This document shows, piece after piece, positions 17,537 to 26,073 of a stretch of DNA of 64,000 nucleotides. The translations under genes and the position numbers were made by a program. The DNA is from Streptomyces cavernae (GTDB lineage Bacteria > Actinomycetota > Actinomycetes > Streptomycetales > Streptomycetaceae), in contig NZ_RPDJ01000017.1 in the NCBI RefSeq assembly GCF_004023625.1, forward strand, positions 186,001 through 250,000. The letters are read 5' to 3'. Under the pieces are notes generated by a model. The model was not told the origin of the DNA, made no database searches, and worked only from the letters and a program-made list of their open reading frames with translations. Each line of letters begins with the position of its first letter. Position 1 is the stretch's first letter.

Positions 17537-18397
17537 TTGGGCGAGCCGACCGCGGACAGCGGCGGGACGGAAGACGCTCGCCCGACCGGCGAGAGGGACA
17601 ACGGGTCCCGGCTCGCCGGAGCGGAGGGCGGGCCGCAGCCCGGCAGAGCGGACACCGTGCCACAACCCACCGGAGCCGAAGGCGGGCCACAGCCCGCCGG
17701 AGCGGACACCGGGCCGCAGCCCGCCGGAGCGGAGGGCGGGTCCCGGCCAGCCGGAGCGGAAAGCGCTCCCCTGCGCCGAACGCCCCAGCAGGCGCGCAGC
17801 AGAGCCAGGTTGGCCCGCGTCCTTCAGGCGGCGGAGCGCGTCCTGATCGCCGAGGGGGTCGAGGCACTGACCACCACGCGGGTCGCGGCCGAGGCGCGGG
17901 TGTCGGTGGGCTCGCTGTACCAGTACCTTCCCGACCGCGGCGCGATCATCGACGCCCTCGCCGCCGGCTACTTCGCCCGGCTCGAGGCAGTCATGGACGA
18001 CTTGGCCCGGGACGCGGCGACACAGCGCTGGGAGGATCCCGTCGGCCTCCTCATCGACGCCTACGCGGGGATCTACCGCACCGAACACGGCTTTCGCGCC
18101 CTGTGGTTCGGCAGCGGCCTGACCGAACGGACCCGCGCCGCGGACCGCGAGCACAAGCGCCGCATGGCCGACGGAGTGCGCCGCGTGCTGCTCGCGCTCG
18201 GCTTCGGTCACGACGACGAGGGGCTCGGCCGGGCCTGCCACGCCGCGGTCCTCGCCGCGGACGCGCTCGCCCAGGAGGCCTTCCGTCGCGACGCCGACGG
18301 CGACAGCGCCCTTCTCGACGAGGCCAAGATCATGCTGCGCGGCTATCTCGCCGACATCACCGACCGCCGGCAGCGACCGCGGCGGGCCCGCCCCTGA
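17537..18397 (+). CDS. TetR-family repressor with repetitive N-terminal tail
   Basis: A DNA-binding repressor of 286 aa from a TTG start (GGGAG seven bases upstream). Residues 1-80 are an unusual tail of near-identical blocks (GAEGGPQPAGAD and variants), encoded by repeated CGGAGC-GGGCCGCAGCCC units. The HTH lies at about 105-150 (TTTRVAAEARVSVGSLYQYLPDR), then a helical ligand domain with WFGSGLTERTRAADREHKRR. A later start within the tail, such as the GTG at residue 41, is possible; the HTH domain is complete in either case. It probably controls itself and the aldolase-kinase operon through the operator between them. The effector may be the sugar or its phosphate. Confidence 0.85.
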   Translation: MGEPTADSGGTEDARPTGERDNGSRLAGAEGGPQPGRADTVPQPTGAEGGPQPAGADTGPQPAGAEGGSRPAGAESAPLRRTPQQARSRARLARVLQAAERVLIAEGVEALTTTRVAAEARVSVGSLYQYLPDRGAIIDALAAGYFARLEAVMDDLARDAATQRWEDPVGLLIDAYAGIYRTEHGFRALWFGSGLTERTRAADREHKRRMADGVRRVLLALGFGHDDEGLGRACHAAVLAADALAQEAFRRDADGDSALLDEAKIMLRGYLADITDRRQRPRRARP

Positions 18398-18614
18398 GCC
18401 CTCGTGGCCCGAGGCGACGGTGGCCCGATCCGGAGGTCGCGATGCCCGGAGAAGAATTTCTCGTCCCGGCACTCATACGGCGGGCGGCCGCCACCCGTCA
18501 CCAGGGTGGACAGCGCGGCACCCGCCGTCCCGCCCGCGAGGGCGACCGTCTGTCCGCGCAACCGTCCCACGAGTGCCCCCGGCGCAGAGACCGGGCGCGG
18601 AAAACCGAGGAGCC

Positions 18615-19088
18615 GTGAACACACGACGTCTGATCAAGGCCGTGACCGCTGTCGCCGTGTCGGCCGGAGTCCTGGCCGTGGCCCCGGCGGCCTCGGCATC
18701 GTCCGCTCGGCCCGGTACCGCAGCGATCGCTTCCACGGTCGCTCAGGCGGATGGCGCGAGCGCCACTCCGTCGGCCTCGACCGCTGCCCCGGCGGCGCTC
18801 CCGTCGGTCTACATCTGGGCGGCCAACGTGAACGTCCGCCATGACGGTCAGGACGCGGACTGTGTCTTCTATCCCTCCCGCGGATCCTGCCCGACCGTCG
18901 TCGCCACGGTCTCGCGTACGACGGCGTCCGCCCACTGCCAGCGGGAGGGCGAGACCATCCACGACGGCGGCTACTCCAACCGCTGGTGGACGCTGGTCGA
19001 GTTGTCCGACGGGAAGGTCGGCTGGGTCAACAACATCTACATACGTGGCGGCGAGAAGATCGCGGGAGTGCCCGACTGCGCCTGGTGA
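18615..19088 (+). CDS. Small secreted protein, SH3-like
   Basis: A 157-aa exported protein starting at GTG 18615, after GAGGAG. Residues 1-32 are a signal peptide ending near ASASSARP. An Ala/Ser/Thr/Pro stretch leads to a compact C-terminal domain of about 90 residues: SVYIWAANVNVRHDG, four Cys (DADCVFY, GSCPT, SAHCQ, VPDCAW) able to form two disulfides, and RWWTLVELSDGKVGWVNNIYI, which resembles a bacterial SH3 wall-binding fold. There is no catalytic motif. It may bind peptidoglycan or act as an extracellular inhibitor; unproven. Confidence 0.78.
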   Translation: MNTRRLIKAVTAVAVSAGVLAVAPAASASSARPGTAAIASTVAQADGASATPSASTAAPAALPSVYIWAANVNVRHDGQDADCVFYPSRGSCPTVVATVSRTTASAHCQREGETIHDGGYSNRWWTLVELSDGKVGWVNNIYIRGGEKIAGVPDCAW

Positions 19089-19128
19089 ACCGTCTTCCGC
19101 GGCTCAGCGAACCACCGTGCGGGGGGAG

Positions 19129-19161
19129 GTGCCGGTGTCCGTTCCCGACGGACACCGGCAC
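19129..19161. terminator. Bidirectional terminator, 14-bp perfect stem
   Basis: GTGCCGGTGTCCGT at 19129-19142 pairs perfectly with ACGGACACCGGCAC at 19148-19161 around a TCCCG loop, between the convergent secreted-protein and metallo-hydrolase genes. Confidence 0.88.
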
Positions 19162-19213
19162 ACCGCACCGGACCGCCCCAGGGGCGCTGACCGGGGACGG
19201 GAGAGCGCGCATG

Positions 19214-20440
19214 TCACCGTTCGGCGGCGAGGTCGAGATCGCCGGCGGCGGGGGGTGCGGCGTCCGGGACCACGGTCCGGCGCCACGGGCGCGGGATCGG
19301 CGCGGACACCGCCCGCCACCAGGGCTCCGCCGGAAGTTCCCCGCCCGGTTCGAAGGGTTCGCCGGGGCGCGGGAACGCGACCGCTCGGCCGGCCGCTTCG
19401 GCGGCGTCCTTCGTCCACTCGCCGGGCTCGGCCCACGGATGCGGGGCGAGGTTGAAGGTGCCCCAGTGGATCGGCAGCAGTACGCCCCCCACGGCCGCGT
19501 CCCCGCCCTGCAGGTCCACATGTGCCCGGAGGCCCTCTTCGGGAGTCATGTGGATGTCGGGCCAGAACTCGCTGTAGGCACCGATCTGGATCATCGTGGC
19601 GTCGAACGGGCCGTACTCCGCGCCGATGTCCCTGAAGCCGGGGAAGTATCCGGTGTCGCCGCTGTGGTAGACGCGGTGTTCCCCACCGGCCACCACCCAG
19701 GAGGCCCACAGGGTGTGCTGTGTGTTCCGCAGGCCCCGGCCGCAGAAATGACGGGCGGGGGTGGCGGTCAGGGTGAGGCCGCCGACCTTGGTCGACTCGC
19801 CCCAGTCCAGCTCGCGCAGCCGGTCGGCGGGGACTCCCCAGTGCTCCAGGTGGGCGCCGACGCCGAGCGGTACCGCGAACACCGTGTCCGTGTCGGCCAG
19901 TGCCTTGATCGTGGGGAGGTCGAGGTGGTCGTAGTGGTCGTGCGAGATCACCACGACGTCGACCTGGCCGAGCGCGGCGAGCGGGAGCGGTACGGGGTGC
20001 AGCCGCTGGGGACCCACGAAGTCGAACGGGGAGCAGCGCCGGCCCCACACCGGGTCGAACAGCACACGGTGACCGTCGATCTCCGTGAGCACGCTGGAGT
20101 GGCCCATCCACGTCAGGCGCAGCCCGGTGGACGGGGGCTTGGCGAGGTCGGCGAGGGTCGTGGGATGCACGGGTATGGTGCCGGACGGGGTGCGGCGGGC
20201 GCGCGCCTCCTTGCGGAAGAAGCTCTTCGCCAGCTCGAGCGCGACGCCGCCGGAGGGGCGGGTGCGGGTGCCTTCGGGGTTCACGAAGACGCCGTCTGCG
20301 AAGTTCGGTGATCTGCGGATGCGTTCCAGGCGCTCACCCGCCGGATCCGCGCCGAAGCCGGCGGGTTGCAGGGCGCGCAGCCCGGACTGGGGAGAGCGGA
20401 AGCCGCTCACGGGGACCTCCAGGTGTTTGCGGTCAGCCAT
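19214..20440 (-). CDS. MBL-fold metallo-hydrolase (NAPE-PLD/UlaG-like)
   Basis: A 408-aa metallo-beta-lactamase-fold protein. The metal motif is complete: SHDHYDHLD (HxHxDH), then ATPARHFCGRG (His), HSGDTGYF (bridging Asp) and LLPIHWGTFN (last His). TWMGHSSVLTEIDG and FDPVW before it are typical of the family that includes N-acyl-phosphatidylethanolamine phospholipase D and UlaG. There is no signal peptide, so it is cytoplasmic. Substrate unknown; phosphodiester or lactone hydrolysis is plausible. It is divergent from the amino-acid dehydrogenase gene. Confidence 0.88.
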   Translation of the reverse strand: MADRKHLEVPVSGFRSPQSGLRALQPAGFGADPAGERLERIRRSPNFADGVFVNPEGTRTRPSGGVALELAKSFFRKEARARRTPSGTIPVHPTTLADLAKPPSTGLRLTWMGHSSVLTEIDGHRVLFDPVWGRRCSPFDFVGPQRLHPVPLPLAALGQVDVVVISHDHYDHLDLPTIKALADTDTVFAVPLGVGAHLEHWGVPADRLRELDWGESTKVGGLTLTATPARHFCGRGLRNTQHTLWASWVVAGGEHRVYHSGDTGYFPGFRDIGAEYGPFDATMIQIGAYSEFWPDIHMTPEEGLRAHVDLQGGDAAVGGVLLPIHWGTFNLAPHPWAEPGEWTKDAAEAAGRAVAFPRPGEPFEPGGELPAEPWWRAVSAPIPRPWRRTVVPDAAPPAAGDLDLAAER

Positions 20441-20647
20441 TCCATTGTGTGCGCCCCCTCTGACAGTGCCGGGTCGAGCCGTGACGGTTCGATGTCTGTG
20501 AGGCTCAACGTCCGGGAAGGCCCGATCATTACCGGCCGGCTGCGCCGAAGTTCGGGGCCGTCACCCGGCAGATCGCCTGCGCCGCGCGAACTACTGACCT
20601 ACCATTCAGTATTCGTCCAGCACCCACGCCTCCGGCCGAGGAGCCGC
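20441..20647. promoter_or_regulatory. Divergent promoter region with ACTGA-N8-TCAGT repeat
   Basis: 207 bp between the metallo-hydrolase and dehydrogenase starts. An inverted repeat ACTGA (20593-20597) and TCAGT (20606-20610) sits 38 bp before the dehydrogenase ATG and could be bound by the TetR regulator encoded downstream. Confidence 0.45.
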
Positions 20648-21850
20648 ATGACCACCTCCAAGACCGCCCTCTCCCCCGCCCCGCTGATAAACCTGACCTG
20701 GACCGACCACGTCACCGGCCGCCGCGGCTTCCTCGTGGTCGACCGGCTCGTGCGCGGCGTCTCCAGCGGAGGGCTGCGGATGCGGGCGGGCTGCACTCTC
20801 GACGAAGTGGCCTCTCTCGCCCGTGGGATGACGATGAAGGAGGCCCTGCACTACAACCCGGACGGCCGCTACGTCCCGCTGGGCGGGGCCAAGGGCGGCA
20901 TCGACTGCGACCCCCGGGAGCCGGAGGCGTACGGCGTCCTGGTGCGCTATCTGCGCGCCATGCGGCCGTACATCGAGAGTTTCTGGACCACCGGCGAGGA
21001 TCTGGGCCTCAGCCAGGACCTGGTCGACCGCGCCGCGGCCGAAGCCGGGCTCGTCTCCTCCATACAGGCCGTCTACCCGCTCCTCGACGACGAGGCGGCG
21101 GCCCGCCGGCGGCTCGCGGACGCGTTCGCGGTCGACGTGGACGGCATCGGGCTCGACGAACTCGTCGGCGGCTGCGGGGTCGCCGAGTCCGTCCTCGCCG
21201 CCCTGGACAGGGCCCGCGTGCCGCACGCGGGCACGCGCGTCGCGGTGCAGGGGCTGGGCACCATGGGCGGCGCCACGGCCCGGTTCCTGACCCGCGCCGG
21301 CCTCCGCGTGGTCGCGGTCGCGGATGTCAAGGGGACGATGCTGAACCCCGCTGGGCTGAACATCGAAGCCCTGCTCACCGCTCGGGACGCCCACGGCACC
21401 GTGGACCGCTCTGCGCTCGGCGACGGCGACCGTGAACTGCCGGGTGACGCCTGGCTGTTCGTGGACGCGGACGTACTGGTCCCGGCGGCGGTCTCGTACG
21501 CGATCGACGCCGAGAACCAGGCCCGGATCACGGCCCGCTGGATCGTGGAGGCCGCCAACATGCCCGTGCTTCCCGAGGCGGAGACCCTGCTCGCCGCCCG
21601 CGGGGTGACCGTACTGCCGGACGTCGTCGTCAACTCCGGTACGAACGCCTGGTGGTGGTGGACCCTGTTCGGAGACGTCGGGCCGGACCCGGAGGAGGCC
21701 TTCGCGTACACGCGCCGCTCGATGCGCACCCTGGTCGACCGGATGCTGGCACGCGCCGACTCCGACGGGACGACCCCACGCACCGCGGCCCACGCCCTGG
21801 CCGCCGAACGCCTGCCGCTGATCACGGAACGATTCGGCTGGTATCGCTGA
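20648..21850 (+). CDS. Glu/Leu/Phe/Val-family dehydrogenase
   Basis: A 400-aa NAD(P)-dependent oxidative deaminase. ATG at 20648 follows GAGGAG. The dimerisation/catalytic domain has SSGGLRMRAGCTLDEV and the catalytic Lys in PLGGAKGGIDCDP (about residue 80). The dinucleotide fold shows VAVQGLGTMGGATARFL (about 200). AANMPVLPEAE and VVVNSGTNAWWWW are late family motifs; four consecutive Trp are unusual. It is longer than leucine and valine dehydrogenases (about 360 aa) and close to some glutamate dehydrogenase-like proteins, so the substrate is uncertain. A TetR gene follows 48 bp downstream on the same strand. Confidence 0.9.
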   Translation: MTTSKTALSPAPLINLTWTDHVTGRRGFLVVDRLVRGVSSGGLRMRAGCTLDEVASLARGMTMKEALHYNPDGRYVPLGGAKGGIDCDPREPEAYGVLVRYLRAMRPYIESFWTTGEDLGLSQDLVDRAAAEAGLVSSIQAVYPLLDDEAAARRRLADAFAVDVDGIGLDELVGGCGVAESVLAALDRARVPHAGTRVAVQGLGTMGGATARFLTRAGLRVVAVADVKGTMLNPAGLNIEALLTARDAHGTVDRSALGDGDRELPGDAWLFVDADVLVPAAVSYAIDAENQARITARWIVEAANMPVLPEAETLLAARGVTVLPDVVVNSGTNAWWWWTLFGDVGPDPEEAFAYTRRSMRTLVDRMLARADSDGTTPRTAAHALAAERLPLITERFGWYR

Positions 21851-21898
21851 CCGCGGGGAACCCCGGGGCACTGTGCGGTCGCTGTGTAGTGTTGCCGG

Positions 21899-22519
21899 GT
21901 GACCAGGGTGCGGTTGAGTGTGGCGGAGCGGCGGGAGGAGTTGCTGCGGGCCGCCGTGGGACAGATCGAGGAGCGGGGTGTGGTGGCCGTGCGGATCGCC
22001 GATGTGGCGGCCGCACTCGGGGTGAGCAACGCGCTGGTGCTCTACCACTTCTCGACGAAGGAGAAGTTGGTCGCCGCAGCGTTCGCCTATGCCGCCGAGG
22101 GTGACCTGACGCGTCTGCGCAAGCTGCTGGGCCGTCGGACGACGGCGTTGCGTCGGCTGCGCGCGGCCGTGCGCTGGTACGCGCCGACCGGGCAGGCCAA
22201 GGGGTGGCGGCTGTGGATCGAGGGCTGGGCGGCGGCCCTGCGCGAGCCGGCGCTGCGGGAGGTCACGCGTGACCTCGACCGGCAGTGGAAGGCCGCCATC
22301 ACCGAGGTGATAGCGGAGGGCGTGGCCGCGGGCGAGTTCCGGTGCGCCGATCCGGCGGGCACCGCGCTGCGCCTCACGGCCCTGCTCGACGGCTTGGCGG
22401 TCCAGATGACGGCGTACTCGGGCGGCGTCTCGCGTGCGCGCGCCCAGCAGTGGATGGACGACGCGCTCGCGTGTGAACTGGGGCTGGACCGCGAGGCCTT
22501 GACGGCGGCGGTGCGCTGA
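21899..22519 (+). CDS. TetR-family regulator
   Basis: A 206-aa repressor with an N-terminal HTH (VVAVRIADVAAALGVSNALVLYHF, about residues 22-46) and a BetI-like helical C-terminal domain containing WIEGWAAALREPALREV. The GTG at 21899 is the first start in frame; the preceding bases (TGCCGGGT) give only a weak site. It may be co-transcribed with the dehydrogenase and regulate it, possibly through the ACTGA/TCAGT repeat upstream. Confidence 0.88.
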   Translation: MTRVRLSVAERREELLRAAVGQIEERGVVAVRIADVAAALGVSNALVLYHFSTKEKLVAAAFAYAAEGDLTRLRKLLGRRTTALRRLRAAVRWYAPTGQAKGWRLWIEGWAAALREPALREVTRDLDRQWKAAITEVIAEGVAAGEFRCADPAGTALRLTALLDGLAVQMTAYSGGVSRARAQQWMDDALACELGLDREALTAAVR

Positions 22520-22904
22520 GGTCGCGACACGGACATTCCGACGCTGCCCCGCCCCGGGCCGGTCGTCCGGCCGTGTCGTGTGGCGAGGGAGTCATGCCGA
22601 CGCGGCTGCGGAAGTCACCTCGCCCGGCTCGGCCGACGTACTCCCCCAGCGTGAGCTCGGCATTCTTTCACGGTCCCCGGCCGACGCACGCCGGGCTGGG
22701 CCCCGCTCCTGACGGCAGCGGGGCCCTCGTGCGCGGGCCTGGACGGGATGGCGCGGTGTGCTACCGAACACTTGCCCAGGGCTCCATCCTTCAGGGTGGA
22801 GGTGCAGGGCATCCTGAGCCCAGCGGCTTGGAGGGCCCGCAGCGACACTGCTGAATGCGCCTTGCCCGACAACGTAGTTGGCGGACCTACCGCCGGACTG
22901 GCGG
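22520..22904. other. Non-coding stretch before IS remnant
   Basis: 385 bp without a supported gene. A hairpin at 22782-22801 (CTCCATCC, loop TTCA, GGGTGGAG, with one G-T pair) resembles the small sub-terminal hairpins of IS200/IS605 elements and may be a second piece of the same decayed element. Confidence 0.4.
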
Positions 22905-23034
22905 GACGTCAAGCCTGTGGAGACCTTGTCAGACCACCCTCGGGTGGCAGGGGCCGATGAAGCAGGAACCCAAGGGAGCACCGCGTAGCGGTGCTGCCCG
23001 GAATCGCCTGCGTTCACGCAGGCGAGGATGTCAA
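22905..23034 (+). mobile_element. Decayed right end of an IS200/IS605 (IS1341-type) element
   Basis: A relic of a TnpB-type transposon. Bases 22909-22960 resemble the eroded end of tnpB and lead into GATGAAGCAGGAACCC, a sequence I recognise from tnpB 3' ends in Streptomyces. Two perfect hairpins follow: AGCACCGC-GTA-GCGGTGCT (22977-22995) and CGCCTGCG-TTCA-CGCAGGCG (23005-23024), then AGGATGTCAA ending at 23034, the usual right terminus. In intact elements this part encodes the omega (guide) RNA scaffold, with the guide starting just past the end. No transposase or complete TnpB frame remains, so it cannot move. Confidence 0.75.
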
Positions 23035-23101
23035 CGCGGGCGACTGCCGACGGTGCGCGTGCACCCTCGGCGGCCCCGAGCGGTCCGCGAACGCCCGTCC
23101 G

Positions 23102-23920
23102 TCAGACCGCCTGCGCGATCCGCATCTTGATGTCGTCCGGGGACAGGGTGCCCTTCGCCGCCACGTGGTCGCCCGACGACTCCCCGCGCAGCCGGCGGCC
23201 GATCCACGGGACCAGGTACTCGCGGGCCCAGTGGATGTCGTCCCGGCGTACCTCGAACGTGCCGCGTGGCGGCAGGGGCGGCCAGGGCTGGTCGGGGTCG
23301 GCCGGCACCGTGAGGCCGAGGACCTGGCCTGCCCGGAGCGCGACCCGGGTGTGCCCCTCGGGCGAGAGGTGCAGACGGTCGTCGTCCCAGGCACGGCGGT
23401 CCTGGACGGTCTTGAGGGACCACAGGTCCAGGACCGGGCAGCCGTAACGGTCGGCGATCGCCCGTACATGCCCGTTGTAGGTGGCGATCTTGCCGCGCAA
23501 GTGCTTCAGCACGGGCACTCCCCGGGTGTCGAACCCGGTGGTGACCATGACGGTGCCGACCGCGGACGTGAGCTGCGCGACGGCCAGTTCGAAGCGCTCG
23601 GCGACCTCGTCGGGATCGGTGCCGGGCCGGATGATGTCGTTGCCGCCCGCACAGAAGGAGACCAGGTCCGGCGCCAGCTTCCGGGCTTTCGGCAGCTGGT
23701 CCTCGACGATCTGGTCGAGCAGTTTCCCGCGCACGGCGAGATTGGTGTAGTTGAAGTCGCCCTCGGGCCTGCGGTCGGCGAGCAGCACGGCGAACCGGTC
23801 GGCCCAGCCGACGAAGGCCCCGTCCGGGCCGGGGTCGCCCACGCCCTCGGTGAAGCTGTCCCCCACCGCAACGTACGACCCGATCACTGCTGCGTTGTCA
23901 CTCTTCGAATCGTCTGCCAC
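23102..23920 (-). CDS. SGNH/GDSL-family hydrolase
   Basis: A 272-aa cytoplasmic lipase/esterase-fold protein. Block I is YVAVGDSFTEGVGD with the nucleophile Ser, block II NLAVRGKL, block III SFCAGGNDIIRP, and block V DRLHLSPEGHTRVA with the catalytic Asp and His. It has no signal peptide; GTG at 23920 is the first in-frame start, with a weak upstream site. The C-terminal 60 residues (PWPPLPPRG onward) lie outside the hydrolase fold. The substrate is unknown; family members cleave acyl or acetyl esters. It stands alone. Confidence 0.9.
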   Translation of the reverse strand: MADDSKSDNAAVIGSYVAVGDSFTEGVGDPGPDGAFVGWADRFAVLLADRRPEGDFNYTNLAVRGKLLDQIVEDQLPKARKLAPDLVSFCAGGNDIIRPGTDPDEVAERFELAVAQLTSAVGTVMVTTGFDTRGVPVLKHLRGKIATYNGHVRAIADRYGCPVLDLWSLKTVQDRRAWDDDRLHLSPEGHTRVALRAGQVLGLTVPADPDQPWPPLPPRGTFEVRRDDIHWAREYLVPWIGRRLRGESSGDHVAAKGTLSPDDIKMRIAQAV

Positions 23921-24178
23921 AGCGACTCATGATTCACCTTCGAATGTGACCTACGCGACCGTAATAAAGGGTTGACGGTAGGTGAGATAAGCCACCGATC
24001 AAGATTTGGCCAAAGCGGGAATAGGTGTCGTCGCACATCGGGCGGTCGGACATTTCCGCGGTTGGTCCGCGCTCGCGGGCGAACGTCCGGCGTTTCGGCG
24101 GTCGTTGGCGATTCCCCGTGCGTGCGGCGTCACGCAACGGGCTTCGACCGAGGGCGCGATCGGCGTCGAGGGTCGCTG

Positions 24179-24395
24179 GTGCCCCGACAGGCAACGTTCG
24201 CCCCGTCGCGACGCCCGGCACGCTCCCCCAAGCTCTTCGAGCAGGGGCCCCCACTCGCCGCACCGGCCGAAGCCCAAGTATGTCCAGTACGAGGACTTCC
24301 GGCGGGCACTCCCCCAAGCTCTTCGTGCAGGGGGTACCCCCAGAGCACGCACCGGACGCCGCTCCTTGACGGGCAAACGTTGCCTGCCGCGGCAC
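24179..24395. repeat. REP/MITE-like element with 26-bp inverted ends
   Basis: The ends at 24179-24204 and 24370-24395 are inverted copies with four mismatches (core CAGGCAACGTT). The similarity continues inward, weaker, to two inverted copies of a palindromic module, CCCCCAAGCTCTTCGAGCAG at 24226-24245 and its partner at 24309-24342 ending in GGGGGTACCCCCA. The CCCAAGCTCTTCG-GCAGGGGG module is one I recognise as frequent in Streptomyces intergenic DNA. No target duplication was visible. Confidence 0.65.
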
Positions 24396-24461
24396 TAGAA
24401 CTTCCCACCGAGTGCCTCGGCTTTGCCGCGGTGGTCGACCGGGCGGCACATGCCTCGAATG

Positions 24462-24474
24462 TCAGGAATCCTGA
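24462..24474. promoter_or_regulatory. Palindrome TCAGGAATCCTGA
   Basis: Perfect 13-bp palindrome upstream of the ABC importer operon. It shares the pattern TCAGG-NNN-CCTGA with a second site 157 bp downstream, which suggests operators for one regulator. Confidence 0.5.
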
Positions 24475-24617
24475 GAAGATTTACGTCCGTCGAGCGGGTC
24501 ACGTCAAGCCCTTCGCCGCAACTTCTCCACTGAGGGTTGACGCTCGGGCGGCATGCAGAACACGTCTCGGTAACACCCTTGTCATCCGACGCCGGCATCT
24601 GCATCATCGTGGCCATC

Positions 24618-24632
24618 ATCAGGGTTCCTGAT
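24618..24632. promoter_or_regulatory. Palindrome ATCAGGGTTCCTGAT
   Basis: Perfect 6-bp arms (ATCAGG, CCTGAT) around GTT, 125 bp before the substrate-binding protein start. Second copy of the TCAGG-NNN-CCTGA pattern. Candidate regulators are the MarR protein at the end of this operon or a regulator elsewhere. Confidence 0.5.
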
Positions 24633-24756
24633 ATTGGGACGCCGCCCCGCCCCACCGGTGCGCAACGGGACCCGTCCGCCGCTCCCTGCTGCCGGTCCGT
24701 CTTGCCCAGCAGGTCACCACCCCCACTTCCGCCCCCTTGACGTGCCGGAGGCATCC

Positions 24757-26073
24757 ATGAGTGCACCCATGACAGGTAATTTGTCCCGGAGATCCGTTCT
24801 CCGCGGCACGGCCGGAGCCGCTGGGCTGCTCTCCACGGGTGGTCTGCTGACCGCCTGCGGCGGCATCAAGGAGTCCTCCGCGCAGAGCGACGCGGTGCTC
24901 CGGATCGGTTACGTCTCGCCCACCACGGGCCCGGCCGCAGGCTTCGGCGAGCCGAACGCCTATCTCATGAAGAAGATGCGCGCCGCCTTCAAGGGCGGGT
25001 TGAAGATCGGCGGCAAGAAGTACTCCGTCGAGATCATCGACCGTGACAGTCAGTCCAATCCGCAGAACGCCGCGCAGGTGGCGACCGACCTGATCAACGG
25101 CGAGAAGATCGACCTGATGCTGGTCACCTCCACGCCCGAGACGGTCAACCCCGTCGCCGACGCGTGCGAGGCGGCCAAGATCCCGTGCCTGTCGACCGCC
25201 GTGCCCTGGGAGGCCTGGTACTTCGGCCGGGGCGCCACTCCGGAGAAGCCGTTCACGTACACGTACCACTTCTTCATCGGCGTCGCGGAGATCCATGCCG
25301 CGTACACCTCGCTGTGGACGGAGGGCGGGGTGAAGACCAACAAGCGGGTCGGTGTCATGTGGCCCAACGACCCGGACGGCAAGGCGATCCGGGACGGACT
25401 CGGTCCGCAGCTGAAGAAGAGCGGGTTCACCATCGTCGACCCGGGCGCGTACGAGGACGGGACGAACGACTACTCGGCGCAGATCGCGGCGTTCAAGAAG
25501 GCGGACGCGGAGATCTTCAACACCTTCCCCCTGCCGCCGGACTTCGCCACGTTCTGGAAGCAGGCCCGGCAGCAGGGTTACCGGCCGCGTATCGCGTCCA
25601 TCGCCAAGACCGGTCTGCTGCCCTCCCAGGTCGAGGCGCTCGGTCCACTCGGCTACGGTCTCAGCGCCGGCTTCTGGTGGACGCCGAAGTTCCCGTTCAC
25701 GTCAACTCTCACCCGCCAGTACGGCTTCGAACTGGCCGAGGAGTACGAGAAGTCGACGGGCAGGCAGTGGACCCAGATCCTCGGGTCCAACATGGCGCTC
25801 TTCGAAGTCGCGGTGCACGCGCTGAAGGAGACCTCCGATCCGAAGGACCGGGGGGAGCTCGCGGCCGCCCTGGGCAAAGCCAAGCTCACCACGGTCGTCG
25901 GGCCGCTGGACTGGACGTCCGGGCCGGTGAAGAACGTGTCCACGGAGCCGCTGGTGATGGCGCAGTGGCGCAAGGCCGCCAAGGGCAGCAGCTTCCCCCT
26001 CGAGCCCGTCATCGTCGACAAGAACTCCTTCCGCGACATCCCGCTCGGAGGCAGCCTTGAGCCCCTCGACTGA
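24757..26073 (+). CDS. ABC importer substrate-binding lipoprotein (branched-chain amino acid type)
   Basis: A 438-aa periplasmic-binding-fold protein of the LivJ/amide class. ATG at 24757 follows GGAGG. The N-terminus combines a Tat motif (SRRSVLRG) and a lipobox (LLTAC at about residue 35), so it would be exported folded and anchored as a lipoprotein. LRIGYVSPTTGPAAGFGE and DRDSQSNPQNAAQVATDLI are typical of the type I fold; MLVTSTPETVNPVADACE forms part of the ligand cleft. Five-gene operon with two ATPases and two permeases. The ligand is not identifiable; branched-chain amino acids, amides, urea and aromatic acids all use this class. Confidence 0.93.
   Translation: MSAPMTGNLSRRSVLRGTAGAAGLLSTGGLLTACGGIKESSAQSDAVLRIGYVSPTTGPAAGFGEPNAYLMKKMRAAFKGGLKIGGKKYSVEIIDRDSQSNPQNAAQVATDLINGEKIDLMLVTSTPETVNPVADACEAAKIPCLSTAVPWEAWYFGRGATPEKPFTYTYHFFIGVAEIHAAYTSLWTEGGVKTNKRVGVMWPNDPDGKAIRDGLGPQLKKSGFTIVDPGAYEDGTNDYSAQIAAFKKADAEIFNTFPLPPDFATFWKQARQQGYRPRIASIAKTGLLPSQVEALGPLGYGLSAGFWWTPKFPFTSTLTRQYGFELAEEYEKSTGRQWTQILGSNMALFEVAVHALKETSDPKDRGELAAALGKAKLTTVVGPLDWTSGPVKNVSTEPLVMAQWRKAAKGSSFPLEPVIVDKNSFRDIPLGGSLEPLD

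Larger units (their letters stand above)
23921..24756. other. Long intergenic region with REP/MITE-like element and palindromes
   Basis: 836 bp without a supported gene. It holds a promoter region for the SGNH gene (23930-23990, low GC), a MITE-like inverted-repeat element (24179-24395) and two related palindromes (24462-24474 and 24619-24631) before the ABC importer operon. Short frames through it have non-coding codon use. Confidence 0.6.

Noticed and set aside
22905..23034. Active transposon
   Set aside because: No TnpA or complete TnpB is present and the left end is missing or unrecognisable; only a right-end relic remains.
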